Shown here: in pieces, positions 7,985 to 15,973 of the stretch
Position numbering within the stretch: position 1 is the stretch's first letter
How the letters are laid out: each line of letters starts with the position of its first letter
DNA from: Candidatus Aminicenantes bacterium UBA6072
GTDB taxonomy: Bacteria > Acidobacteriota > Aminicenantia > UBA2199
Direction of reading: 5' to 3'
NCBI GenBank assembly: GCA_002436105.1
Contig: DIXU01000006.1
Coordinates: 62,001-126,000 of the forward strand
DNA: 64,000 nt
Notes under the pieces: model-generated
What the model saw: only the letters and a program-made list of their open reading frames with translations
What the model was told of the DNA's origin: nothing
The model's database searches: none
Position numbers and translations under genes: made by a program

Positions 7985-9115
7985 ATGGCCAACGGAAAAC
8001 TATTGAAAACAGCTTCCATCCTCCTGGTTTTTCTCTTCGCAACGAGCGGACGCGCCGTCCAAGCGGAATACCAGGAAAAAGACCTGGCCGGTCGGCTGCT
8101 GGAACGCCATCCCGGGACGTCTGCCCTGGCCCTGGCCGTCATCCGCGAAGGCCGTATATCCACCGTCCACTTCGCCGGGGTTGAAGGCAAGTCCGAAAAC
8201 CCTGTCGGCCCGGAAACCGTCTTCCGTGCCTGCTCGCTCAGCAAGCCCGTCTTTGCTTTCCTGGTGATGAGGATGGTTGAACGGCGCCTCATCGGACTGG
8301 ACCAGGCCCTTGCGGACCTGCCCAGAAGCCAGACGCCCTCCTTGCGGGATTATTCCGATGTCGCCTCGGATCCGCGCTTCAAGCTCCTCACGGCCCGGGT
8401 CATCCTGACGCACCGGGGTGGCTTCCCTAACTGGCGTTGGCAGGAACCCGACGGCCGGCTCCGCTTCAAGTTCGACCCAGGGTCCTCGTTCAGATATTCC
8501 GGTGAAGGGTATCGCTTTCTTCAGACCGTCATCGAAATAATCTCCGGGCGGCACCTGGACGATCTGGCCGCGCAGGAGCTCTTCTCTTTCCGGAAAATGA
8601 GAACCGCTTCCTTCCTCCTGACCGATTCGCTCAAGCCGCGGTTAAGTTTCGACGTCACGGCCATTCCCCCCTTTTTCCGGGAACAAATGGCCAAGGAAAG
8701 GAACGCCGCCGGCTCGCTTCTTTGCACGATCGGCGACTATGCCGGATTCCTGGAAACCCTGATCGCCGGGATCGGCCTGAGCGAACGATCGCGGTCGGAG
8801 ATGCTCAAGCCGGCGGTCCGGATGACAGCCAAAGCGCTCTTCGGCCCGCAGAGCGGCGAACCGGGCGGATGGATAGATGGCGCGGAGGCCTTTTGGTGCC
8901 TCGGCTGGATCTATATCCGCAGCTCCCTGGGAGAATGCTATTTCCATGTCGGGGCGGAAGAAGGATTTGAAAATTTCGCCGTGTTTTTTCCAAGGCAGAG
9001 AACGGGATTGGTGGTTTTTTCCAGCGGCCCATCCCCGGCCGGGGTGGCCAGGGCCGCCGTCGAAAGCGTTTTCGGAGCCACGGGGATTCCCTTCGCCTGG
9101 ATGGGATACCAGTAG
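7985..9115 (+). CDS. Exported serine hydrolase, beta-lactamase/CubicO family
   Basis: A 376-residue protein with a signal peptide (1-27) and the beta-lactamase/transpeptidase-like fold. The S-x-x-K motif is Ser84-Leu-Ser-Lys87 in RACSLSKPVF. The second motif is Tyr171-Ser-Gly in FRYSGEGYRFL, where Asn of YxN is replaced by Gly, as in many esterase-type members. The third motif region is HVGAEEGF near the C-terminus. Likely activities are esterase, D-aminopeptidase or peptide-modifying, not drug resistance. ATG 7985 follows AAGGAGAAGG. It sits in the run of exported hydrolases with short spacing on both sides. The family is confident; the substrate is not. Confidence 0.85.
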   Translation: MANGKLLKTASILLVFLFATSGRAVQAEYQEKDLAGRLLERHPGTSALALAVIREGRISTVHFAGVEGKSENPVGPETVFRACSLSKPVFAFLVMRMVERRLIGLDQALADLPRSQTPSLRDYSDVASDPRFKLLTARVILTHRGGFPNWRWQEPDGRLRFKFDPGSSFRYSGEGYRFLQTVIEIISGRHLDDLAAQELFSFRKMRTASFLLTDSLKPRLSFDVTAIPPFFREQMAKERNAAGSLLCTIGDYAGFLETLIAGIGLSERSRSEMLKPAVRMTAKALFGPQSGEPGGWIDGAEAFWCLGWIYIRSSLGECYFHVGAEEGFENFAVFFPRQRTGLVVFSSGPSPAGVARAAVESVFGATGIPFAWMGYQ

Positions 9116-9162
9116 CCAACTCCATCTGATCTCTGGAGCAAAATTAGGGAGGTAAAGAGGAA

Positions 9163-11799
9163 ATGAATCCCATGAGAAAATCCATGCTGATCGTATTGCT
9201 GGCACTGTCGCTCTCGCCGCTCCGGGCGGCGGAGATCCACGAAGCGGTGCGCAAGGGGGATCTGGCTGCCGTGCAGGGAATACTGGCAAAAGATCCCGGA
9301 TTGCTGAACGTCCAGGATGACCAGGGCCGGACTCCGCTGCTCACGGCCATCGCGTTCAGGCAGGAGGAGGTTTTCAAAACCCTGCTCGCTTCCGGCGCGG
9401 ATGTCAGGCTGGCCGACAGGGATGGCGTCCCCCCCCTGCTTCTGGCTTGCTACTTCGGCTTGGCCGAATGGACGGATCCGCTCATTCGCAAGGGGGCGGA
9501 GATCGATGCCCACGCCAATGTTCTCGGCTATTCGCCCCTTCATGCCGCCGCCAGGGGCGGGCACGACGGCTGCATCGAGAGGCTGCTGGCCAGCGGCGCC
9601 CGCCTGGACCTGCGGGACGCGGCCGGCAACACGCCGCTGCTGCTGGCGGCGGCGAACGGGCGGGCGGAAGCGGCCGGCCGGCTGCTGGCGAAGGGCGCAT
9701 CCCCCCTGGATCTGAATGGAATGGGCAGCACCGCCCTGCACCTGGCCGCGCTGGCCGGCAATGAGCCGATCGTCAAAGCGCTCCTGGAGAAGGGCGCAGC
9801 GGTGAATCACACAAACAGGTACGGCGGCTCGCCGCTCTCCATCGCGGCGAGAGAAGGCCATGACGCCATCCTCAAGATCCTCCTGGCTGCAGGAGCGGAA
9901 AAGAGTCTGAAGAATCAGCCCGAGTTGCAAGGAGAGTATCTGGGGCAGCGGAAACCGGGGACGACGCCGGAGCTTTTCGCTCCCGGGGTCGTCTCCACGG
10001 AGAGAAGCGAGCTCAACTCGGTCTTCACTCCCGACGGCAGGGAATTCTATTTCACCCTCCAGAAATCCCAGGGCGCCTGGACGATCATGGCCATGAAGCG
10101 CGAGGGCGACCTGTGGTCCAGGCCGCGGGCTGCTTCCTTTTCCGGCAGCCACAGCGACGTCGACCTGTTCATCGCGCCGGACGGCAAAAAGCTCTACTTC
10201 TGCTCCAACCGGCCGCGGAACGGGAAAGACGAAGCGCAAAAGAACTATGACATCTGGGTGGTCGAGCGCCGGGGCGACGGCTGGTCGGAGCCGGTTAACC
10301 TGGGCGCACCGGTCAATTCCGACCAGGACGAGTTCTACCCGGCGCTGACCCGGGACGGGACCATCTATTTCCAGTCCCGGCGGCCGGAATCGGGCGGCGG
10401 CGCCCACATCTACCGGGCGCGGCTCGAGGAGAGCTCCTACCGCAAGGCGGAGAAACTGGGGGCAACGATCAACTGCGAGCCGTTCGTCGGCGACACCCTG
10501 GTGGCCCCGGACGAGAGCTGGGTCATCCTTTCGGTCAATCGGCCGGGCGGCTTCGGCCAGGGCGACCTGTGCATCAGTTTTCGCAGGGGTGACGACTCGT
10601 GGACCGAGCCGCAAAACCTGGGCAAGGCGATCAACACCAAGGCCAACGAAAATTGCGCCATCCTGACCCCGGACGGCAAATTCCTCTTTTACACCAGCGC
10701 CGGTGACATCTACTGGGTCTCGGCCGAGGTCATCGAGGCGCTGCGGCCCCGAGCGGCGGTGGGAGTAACATTGGAAGCGGAGCGGCCGCGGACCGTTCGC
10801 GCCCTCGTGCTGCTGGGCGAGTGGTTCGGCGACGCCTATTTCCCGCTGCAAAAGGAGATGGAGGCCAGGGGCTGGACACAGAAGCGGATCGGCGTCGACG
10901 CCGAGTACCGCGGCTGCTACAAAAAGAAACGCGACATCGTGCTGACGAGCGACATCCTCATCCCCGACCAGAGGGACTTCTCCGCCTGGGACGTGCTGAT
11001 CATCCCCAGCGGGCCGCAGTTCCGCAAGTTCAAGAAAAATCCCATGGTGCTGGAATTCCTGAAGAAGGTTCATGCTTCGGGAATGCTCATCGCCTCCTTC
11101 TGCGTGGGCAATTTTCTCATCCAGGCCGCGGGCCTGACCGACCTGGAGCCGCCGGCCCTGTTCCCGGAGAAGGTGACGAAAGTCCGGGAAGGCCTGCTGC
11201 TTGGTCCCCGCGGGGGCGGCCCGCCCCCGGGCGACGGTGAAAAGAGCGCTCCCATCAAGGAGCTTTGCGACGCCATCGAGCGGGAGCCGGGGAGGAAATC
11301 GTCCGCCAGGACACCGGCGGAAACAGGCGAAAAGCCCCCATTGATCAAGTCGCCCGCATTGTCGACAGGCAGGGCGGAGAACGCACCGGTTCAAGCCTTG
11401 GAGACGGATAAAAGAATAATCGCCGAGACCATCAGCAACGTGATCGGCTGGGCCAAAACCAAAGACCTGGACCTTTTCTACGGCTCGATCGCCAACGACG
11501 AGGACTACGTCAGCGTCACGCCGGGCAAAAGGGTGATCAAGCGCTTCGAGGACGTGAAGCAGAACGTCCCGTTCTGGATGAGCCCCGATTTCAAGTACGT
11601 CCGGCATGAACTCAAGGACCTGGAGATCACCTTCGCCCGCTGCGGCACGGTGGCCTGGTTCTACTGCGTCCTCGACGACATCAACACCTGGAAGGGCGAA
11701 CCGGCCTCCTGGGAAAATGCCCGCTGGACCGGCGTGGTGGAAAAGCGCGACGGCAAGTGGGTGGTCGTCGCCCAGCACTTCTCCTTCGCCCAGGAATGA
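9163..11799 (+). CDS. Four-module exported fusion: ankyrin + PD40 + DJ-1/PfpI + NTF2-like
   Basis: An 878-residue protein; ATG 9172 is an alternative start. The signal peptide ends near residue 23. Ankyrin repeats span about 24-250 (repeated TPLLxA and SPLHAAARGG units). At 258 the PD40 N-box begins (GEYLGQRKPGTTPELFAPG), and blades run to GDIYWVSAEVIEALRPR near 512-531, the place where sister PD40 proteins terminate. A DJ-1/PfpI-like part covers about 545-660 with a nucleophile elbow SFCVGNFLIQAAGL (Cys647). The usual remainder of that domain is replaced by a Gly/Pro-rich linker. An NTF2-like domain fills about 745-878 and is almost the same as the separate gene at 7474. It looks assembled from neighbouring genes. 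It is probably periplasmic and its function is unknown. Confidence 0.8.
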   Translation: MNPMRKSMLIVLLALSLSPLRAAEIHEAVRKGDLAAVQGILAKDPGLLNVQDDQGRTPLLTAIAFRQEEVFKTLLASGADVRLADRDGVPPLLLACYFGLAEWTDPLIRKGAEIDAHANVLGYSPLHAAARGGHDGCIERLLASGARLDLRDAAGNTPLLLAAANGRAEAAGRLLAKGASPLDLNGMGSTALHLAALAGNEPIVKALLEKGAAVNHTNRYGGSPLSIAAREGHDAILKILLAAGAEKSLKNQPELQGEYLGQRKPGTTPELFAPGVVSTERSELNSVFTPDGREFYFTLQKSQGAWTIMAMKREGDLWSRPRAASFSGSHSDVDLFIAPDGKKLYFCSNRPRNGKDEAQKNYDIWVVERRGDGWSEPVNLGAPVNSDQDEFYPALTRDGTIYFQSRRPESGGGAHIYRARLEESSYRKAEKLGATINCEPFVGDTLVAPDESWVILSVNRPGGFGQGDLCISFRRGDDSWTEPQNLGKAINTKANENCAILTPDGKFLFYTSAGDIYWVSAEVIEALRPRAAVGVTLEAERPRTVRALVLLGEWFGDAYFPLQKEMEARGWTQKRIGVDAEYRGCYKKKRDIVLTSDILIPDQRDFSAWDVLIIPSGPQFRKFKKNPMVLEFLKKVHASGMLIASFCVGNFLIQAAGLTDLEPPALFPEKVTKVREGLLLGPRGGGPPPGDGEKSAPIKELCDAIEREPGRKSSARTPAETGEKPPLIKSPALSTGRAENAPVQALETDKRIIAETISNVIGWAKTKDLDLFYGSIANDEDYVSVTPGKRVIKRFEDVKQNVPFWMSPDFKYVRHELKDLEITFARCGTVAWFYCVLDDINTWKGEPASWENARWTGVVEKRDGKWVVVAQHFSFAQE
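11431..11790 (+). repeat. NTF2-module direct repeat, copy 2
   Basis: In-frame counterpart of 7573-7932, here forming the C-terminal domain of the fusion protein. The repeat starts abruptly inside a linker, so the free-standing gene is the more likely donor. Confidence 0.85.
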
Positions 11800-11877
11800 G
11801 GCAAGACCGGGGGATTATCAAAACAGGATGGAAGAAGAAACGAGCCGGAATGTCATCGGCCAAAAAGGAGATCGAAT

Positions 11878-12417
11878 ATGAAAAAAATGCTCTGTCTGTG
11901 GCTGCTGCTCATGCTTTGCTCTCTGGGAAGTGTCGGGCGCCTGGCAGCGGCTGAGCCCGCAGCCGAACGCGAGGCGGTGAAGCGCGCCATCGAGCAATCG
12001 ATCGGCTGGGCCATCGAGAAGGACTTCGAGGCCATGTTCCGCCTGTGGGCGGACGACCTGTTCCACTTCTGGCTCTTCTCCGACAGCCAGGTGATGGGGC
12101 TGGAGAATTTCCGGAAGTATGCCGAGGCCTGGCGCGATCCCGACTTCCGCGGCACGCGCTTTGAGTTCCGCGACCTGCGCATCGTCTTCTCGCGCTCCGG
12201 GGACGTGGCTTGGTACTCCTGCTTTCTCGACGACTGCGGCTCCTTCAAGGGAAAGGAATCGTGCCTGAAGGATGTCTTCCAGACCGGCGTGCTGGAGAAG
12301 CGCGACGGCCGCTGGCAGCATGCGCTGATGCACGGCTCCTACCCGGTGGACAAGATTCCGGAGAACTACGTTCGCCGCTTCTATTCGAACCTGTTCGAGA
12401 AGAAGGAATCGAAGTAG
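11878..12417 (+). CDS. Exported NTF2/SnoaL-like protein (divergent paralogue)
   Basis: A 179-residue protein with a signal peptide (1-25) followed by an NTF2/SnoaL-like domain: IEQSIGWAIEKDFEAMFRLW, then FEFRDLRIVFSRSGDVAWYS and GVLEKRDGRWQHALMHGSYP. The blocks align with those of the 7474 gene but at clearly lower identity, so this is an older paralogue, not part of the recent copy event. It keeps the aromatic cavity pattern and a C-terminal His-Gly-Ser. An ATG at 11878 follows a GGAGATCG-type ribosome site. It is the last gene before a transposon relic, and its ligand or reaction is unknown. Confidence 0.75.
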   Translation: MKKMLCLWLLLMLCSLGSVGRLAAAEPAAEREAVKRAIEQSIGWAIEKDFEAMFRLWADDLFHFWLFSDSQVMGLENFRKYAEAWRDPDFRGTRFEFRDLRIVFSRSGDVAWYSCFLDDCGSFKGKESCLKDVFQTGVLEKRDGRWQHALMHGSYPVDKIPENYVRRFYSNLFEKKESK

Positions 12418-12432
12418 TTCGGGACGCGATAT

Positions 12433-12680
12433 AAGCATTGGGGTCTCGATATTAGACAGCAAGCTGCTGATCTATGGATTGCGGCGCCAAACGGGGAATA
12501 GTTTGAAAGAAATCGGCGGTCTCGGCCTTAGCGCGGCGGTTCGAGAAGGAAATGAAAACAGACAAAACGAGCCGGCGATTGGCGGAGCGACTGGCCAGGG
12601 AAGTCATGAAGCGCCGGGGGATGAAAGATTGACGAGGCATTCAGGCGAATGTCCAATATCGAGATCTGACCCCAATGCTT
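12433..12680 (+). mobile_element. Relic of a REP-associated (Y1 family) transposase element
   Basis: Two inverted copies of the short repeat AAGCATTGGGGTCTCGATAT bound this interval: 12433-12457 forward and 12648-12680 reverse. Between them one frame reads KKSAVSALARRFEKEMKTDK and continues to LAERLAREVMKRRG before a stop. That pattern resembles the C-terminal DNA-binding helices of REP-associated tyrosine transposases. The catalytic HUH part is absent, so only the 3' end of an element remains. The flanking repeats are visible directly; the transposase origin is inferred. Confidence 0.5.
12648..12676 (-). repeat. Interspersed GGGGTC...GATATTGGACATT repeat
   Basis: Reads TTGGGGTCAGATCTCGATAT on the - strand. 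Further copies are at 12437-12457, 14844-14866 and 22309-22336 on the + strand, all between genes. Confidence 0.7.
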
Positions 12681-12765
12681 CTCCTCGCCGAGCCCATCAA
12701 AACACCGGCTGTTGAGGGCATCGCCATAAATTAATTTTCGTGTCAGTGAATGAAAGGAGGATAAA

Positions 12766-13668
12766 ATGAAAAAACTGTTTTTATTCTGCTGTCTGCTGCT
12801 AACAGCAATAACCACTTATGCTCAGCAGCCGGATTTCCCGAAACTTGTCGGTCCCTACCTTGGGCAGAAACAGCCGGGAACAACACCCGAAATATTCGCT
12901 CCGGGAATTGTCTCGACCGATGCTCATGAATTTTCTTGCTGTTTTTCGCCGGATGGGAATGAATTCTATTTTGCCAGAACAATTCCTGAATTGGGGTTTG
13001 CTGTTCTGATGTATTCAAAACTTGCTGATGGCGTTTGGACAAAACCCGAAATAGCCCCCTTTGTTGAAAAGGAATATTCCTTTGAACCGTTTGTCACACC
13101 GGATAACAAGCGACTCTACTTCAATTCGGGGAAACAGGCACCTGGGCAGCAGGGCCCCGGGATGAACATTCTGTACGTTGAGAGAGAAGGGAATGGTTGG
13201 AGCAAGCCAAAAAATCCGGGTGCGCCATTTAATCCCTTTCAGGCGATGCATGTTACCATGGCGAATAATGGCGACATATATACCACCGATATATCGGGAG
13301 GGATGGGAACCGAAGGACTTGGAATCATTAAAAACGAGAACGGTGAGTACAAAAAGATAGAAAAACTTGGATCACCCTTAAATAAAGAAAATCTGAGCAT
13401 GCACCCGTGGATCTCTCCGGATGGGAATCTAATGCTCTTCAACGTGCTAAGACCCGGGCAGAAAATGGATGGGGTGCTTTGTTGCTCGTTTAAGCTAAAA
13501 AATGGGGAGTGGTCTGATCCAAAGGAAATACCCTTAAATATTAACGCGGGTATTCCTTTTGTCACAACAGATGGTCAATATCTTTTTTTTCATTCCGGAC
13601 CGCGCAGGGGCGGTGATATATACTGGGTCTCCGCAAAAATTATCGAGGAGCTGAGAGCGAAAGAATAG
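12766..13668 (+). CDS. Exported PD40 beta-propeller protein (YLGQ box type)
   Basis: A 300-residue protein with signal peptide MKKLFLFCCLLLTAITTYAQ followed by the box FPKLVGPYLGQKQPGTTPEI and FAPGIVS. About five PD40 blades follow (FSPDGNEFYFA, VTPDNKRLYFNSG, ISPDGNLMLFN). It ends with the shared tail GDIYWVSAKIIEELRAKE. The same N-box and tail occur in the genes at 9163 and 19252, so these are terminal modules of one family. Such propellers probably bind ligands or partners in the periplasm; no enzymatic motif is present. AAGGAGG directly precedes the ATG. Composition is more AT-rich than the genes at 7-12 kb. It follows the transposon relic. Confidence 0.8.
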   Translation: MKKLFLFCCLLLTAITTYAQQPDFPKLVGPYLGQKQPGTTPEIFAPGIVSTDAHEFSCCFSPDGNEFYFARTIPELGFAVLMYSKLADGVWTKPEIAPFVEKEYSFEPFVTPDNKRLYFNSGKQAPGQQGPGMNILYVEREGNGWSKPKNPGAPFNPFQAMHVTMANNGDIYTTDISGGMGTEGLGIIKNENGEYKKIEKLGSPLNKENLSMHPWISPDGNLMLFNVLRPGQKMDGVLCCSFKLKNGEWSDPKEIPLNINAGIPFVTTDGQYLFFHSGPRRGGDIYWVSAKIIEELRAKE

Positions 13669-13702
13669 TAAAAATTTGGCAAGGAGAGTTAAAACTGCAA
13701 AA

Positions 13703-13725
13703 AACCATTATGGTTGGTTTTTACT
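13703..13725 (+). terminator. Possible terminator after the 12766 gene
   Basis: AACCA-TTA-TGGTT forms a 5-bp stem followed by GGTTTTTA. The same bases could instead be a decayed copy of the MRKTIW start seen at 6299, so the call is weak. Confidence 0.3.
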
Positions 13726-13891
13726 GAAATATGAGCTTTTTCTCGTTTCCCGAATTCTAAATTCGATTATGTTGTCACTGAACCGAAGGCCTGGGAAAAG
13801 CGGCTGATGGTCAAAAGCCGAAACCGGCGCGATTTCTGGCGCATGAGTCCGGGGCAATGATTAAAAGAAAATAAATGGAGGCATGATTGAA

Positions 13892-14809
13892 ATGAAAACG
13901 ACGTTACTCTTGAGCGTTTTGTTTTTGGCAATGCTGATGGTTTGCTGCAGCCCGGCAGCGAATGATGACGACCCGGCGCCGGACGAAACCCCGCTCGATG
14001 GGCTCATCGCCTTTTACTCCGACCGGGACGGAAATTCTGAAGTATACACGGTGAATCCCGACGGGTCGGATTTGCGGCGGCTTACCAATAATCCCGCCGA
14101 TGACAGCGGACCGAGATTTTCTCCGGACGGGAAAAGGATCGCGTTTTCCTCCACTCGCGACGGCAACCGGGAAGTCTATGTGATGAACTCGGACGGCAGC
14201 AATCCCGTCAGGTTGACGAACTCTCCCGTGGATGAACTGCCTGGCTGCTGGTCCGCCGATGGCAGCAAAATCCTCTATTCGGTATTCTCTGCCAGCAACT
14301 GGTCCGCCTCCAATATCTTCATGATGAATGCCGACGGCACGGAAAAGAGGCAGCTCACTGATTCCCCGGGGAACAACGCGGCGTGCAGCTGGCGAAGCAA
14401 CGGGACAATTTTGTTTTACTCTTCCCGGGATGGATTGTACCAGATCTATATCATGAGCGAGGATGGGGGCAATCAGCAGAAGTTGAAGGTTTCAGCGGTG
14501 AACGAGGCCCTGCCTTACTATTCCCCCGATGGCAGCAAAATCGTCTATACCGCCATTCTTGAGCCGCAAACATCAAGAACGGAAATCCACGTCATGAACG
14601 CCGACGCCACGGGCGACGTCACCTTGTCGACCCCGGGCCATGTCAACGAGGACGCGTACTGGTCTCCGGACGGCGAGCACATCGTTTTCCAGACCTCGAG
14701 AGACGGCAACTACGAGGTCTATACCATGAAGAGCGACGGAACGAATCAGCGGCGCCTCACGCAAAATCCGGCCTGGGACGGCTGGCCCGGTTGGGGGAAA
14801 AAAGACTAG
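13892..14809 (+). CDS. PD40/TolB-like lipoprotein (paralogue of the 2795 gene)
   Basis: About 305 residues. A hydrophobic leader ends in LMVCCSPAAN, with Cys as probable lipid-attachment site, and an acidic linker follows. Six blades then follow of the type VYVMNSDGSNPVRLT / FSPDGKRIAFS, ending AWDGWPGWGKKD. The 2795 gene ends almost identically (EWDGWASWGRK), so the two are paralogues of one lipoprotein class, different from the YLGQ-box class. GGAGG at 13877-13881 fits ATG 13892 better than the in-frame ATG at 13883. It probably faces the periplasm. Codon use is GC-richer than in the 2795 gene. The role is unknown. Confidence 0.8.
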   Translation: MKTTLLLSVLFLAMLMVCCSPAANDDDPAPDETPLDGLIAFYSDRDGNSEVYTVNPDGSDLRRLTNNPADDSGPRFSPDGKRIAFSSTRDGNREVYVMNSDGSNPVRLTNSPVDELPGCWSADGSKILYSVFSASNWSASNIFMMNADGTEKRQLTDSPGNNAACSWRSNGTILFYSSRDGLYQIYIMSEDGGNQQKLKVSAVNEALPYYSPDGSKIVYTAILEPQTSRTEIHVMNADATGDVTLSTPGHVNEDAYWSPDGEHIVFQTSRDGNYEVYTMKSDGTNQRRLTQNPAWDGWPGWGKKD

Positions 14810-14843
14810 ACCCGCCGCCGGGATGCACTTCTCAGGAGGTAAC

Positions 14844-14866
14844 GGGGTCTCAATATTAGACATTGA
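14844..14866 (+). repeat. Interspersed GGGGTCTCAATATTAGACATTG repeat
   Basis: Same short repeat as at 12437 and 22309. It lies directly before a PD40 tail relic, so the junction here contains two kinds of mobile or recombined sequence. Confidence 0.65.
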
Positions 14867-14875
14867 CAATTGTAC

Positions 14876-14929
14876 GGATATTATCGGGTCTCGGCAGTAT
14901 TTTTCGAAGGACTGCGGCCGAAAGAATAG
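14876..14929 (+). pseudogene. Relic of a PD40 gene 3' end
   Basis: In one frame the bases read GYYRVSAVFFEGLRPKE and stop, a mutated form of the GDIYWVSAKIIEELRPKE ending of the PD40 genes. No blade sequence precedes it. It is a stranded gene end located 40 bp upstream of the LolA-like gene. Confidence 0.65.
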
Positions 14930-14970
14930 AAACAACCCAAATTCAAACTGAACACAAAGGAGAAATTGAA

Positions 14971-15732
14971 ATGAAAAAATCGCTGCTTGTGGTTGGATTT
15001 CTGTTGGCAACGGTCACAACCGTCGGGGCGCAGCAGGCGGAATCCATCAGCCAGAACAACATCAAAAAAGTCAAAGCGCGTCTCGGCGACAAGCTGCTCA
15101 CGACGGCCGATGCGGTCATCGCCAGTCATGTGGAAGCCATTGGCGGCCGGGAAGCGGTTCTGAAGGTTAAAACCATGATGGTCAAGGGAAGAAATGCACG
15201 ATTCGGACCGGGCGACATTCCCGTGCTTCGCTATCATCAACAACCCAACTATTTTCGCGCGATGAGGTCCCCCGAAGACAAGAGCTACACCCTGAGCGAT
15301 GGCGAGAAAACCTGGTTCGTCTCCCCCGCCGGCCGCAGGGAACTCAGCGAGTGGTGGGCGAAATCCATGCGCCATGAAAGAATTGATGGAAATTTCATCG
15401 ATTATAAAAATCAGGGGATTGCCTATGAATACGTCGGGCTGGAAGCCTTTGAAACGGAACCTTTTGCGTATTACCATTTGCGCCGCGCATTTCCCGACGG
15501 AGTCATTGAAGATCTGTATTTCGATGTCGACAGCGGCTTGCTGCACGGCATCTGGCCGACAAGTTCCCCCCGGAAGGACTCGCCCATGTTTTATTACGAT
15601 TATAGGGAAGTGGGAGGCGTGCTGTTCCCGCATATCTGGATGAGGGTTCACGACAAAACCGCGCCGCCCCACTTGTTCATCGTGGAGGAAGTCAAAATCA
15701 ATGAAGATTTCGGGAAGGATTTCTTCAAATAA
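14971..15732 (+). CDS. Exported LolA-like outer-membrane-lipoprotein-sorting-fold protein (copy 1)
   Basis: A 253-residue protein with a signal peptide ending TVGAQ (about 1-23). The segment HVEAIGGREAVLKVKTMMVKG is the typical opening of LolA/LolB-like half-barrel proteins, and antiparallel strand pairs follow (YTLSDGEKTWFVSPAGR, DLYFDVDSGLLHGIW, LFPHIWMRVHDKTAP). Such proteins carry lipids or lipoproteins across the periplasm or serve as binding proteins. The ATG at 14971 follows AAGGAGAAATTGAA; an upstream in-frame ATG lacks a ribosome site and runs through the PD40 relic. A same-length paralogue (23191) shares long blocks of the DNA, including the downstream mini-ORF start. Confidence 0.75.
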   Translation: MKKSLLVVGFLLATVTTVGAQQAESISQNNIKKVKARLGDKLLTTADAVIASHVEAIGGREAVLKVKTMMVKGRNARFGPGDIPVLRYHQQPNYFRAMRSPEDKSYTLSDGEKTWFVSPAGRRELSEWWAKSMRHERIDGNFIDYKNQGIAYEYVGLEAFETEPFAYYHLRRAFPDGVIEDLYFDVDSGLLHGIWPTSSPRKDSPMFYYDYREVGGVLFPHIWMRVHDKTAPPHLFIVEEVKINEDFGKDFFK

Positions 15733-15747
15733 ACGGCATGGGTGAAG

Positions 15748-15858
15748 ATGAACAAATCAATTCTCATCAGCGGAATTATTTGCCTCAGGTTATATTTCCA
15801 AGGGATTATTTGGATGCCGATAGAGAATAAAATCGAAGAGCTGAGACCGAAGGAGTAA
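15748..15858 (+). pseudogene. Mini-ORF: signal start joined to a PD40 tail (copy 1)
   Basis: A 36-codon frame opens MNKSILISGI, the beginning of a signal peptide, and closes with ENKIEELRPKE, the terminal residues of the PD40 family. The propeller between them is missing. A second mini-ORF with the same first nine residues and the same ending lies at 23968. It looks like an internal deletion that kept the frame. It could still be translated as a short membrane peptide. Confidence 0.6.
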
Positions 15859-15901
15859 AAACCCCAATACAACATTAATTAATATTTAAGAAGAAATCAA
15901 C
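15859..15901 (+). repeat. Leader repeat CCCCAATACAACATTAATT (copy 1)
   Basis: Directly follows the PD40-tail stop codon. Copies at 17795-17839 and 20251-20291 do the same and there end in AAGGAGAAATCAAAATG, supplying the ribosome site and start of the next gene. Confidence 0.75.
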
Positions 15902-15935
15902 ATAAAAACTTCTATTTATCAATGGCATTTAATAA

Positions 15936-15964
15936 TTGACATGAATTATTGATTCAATTCTAAT
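15936..15964 (+). promoter_or_regulatory. Sigma70-type promoter of the MBL-PD40 lipoprotein
   Basis: TTGACA (15936-15941), 17-bp spacer, TCTAAT (15959-15964). The ATG at 15974 is nine bases beyond the -10 box and has no ribosome site, so the mRNA should be leaderless or nearly so. Confidence 0.6.
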
Positions 15965-15973
15965 AAACAAATT

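Noticed and set aside
8938..11778. Very long open frame on the - strand opposite the fusion gene
   Set aside because: It mirrors the codon bias of the + strand gene, has no domain, and its protein is a GC-driven Arg/Gly/Asp/Val mix; the + frame shows four clear domains.
12418..12765. Small protein-coding gene in the relic region
   Set aside because: No ribosome site; the only sensible frame resembles the end of a transposase and lacks a beginning.
14863..14970. Longer N-terminus for the LolA-like gene
   Set aside because: The extra codons run through a PD40 tail relic in another frame and lack a signal peptide; ATG 14971 has AAGGAG and starts a signal peptide.
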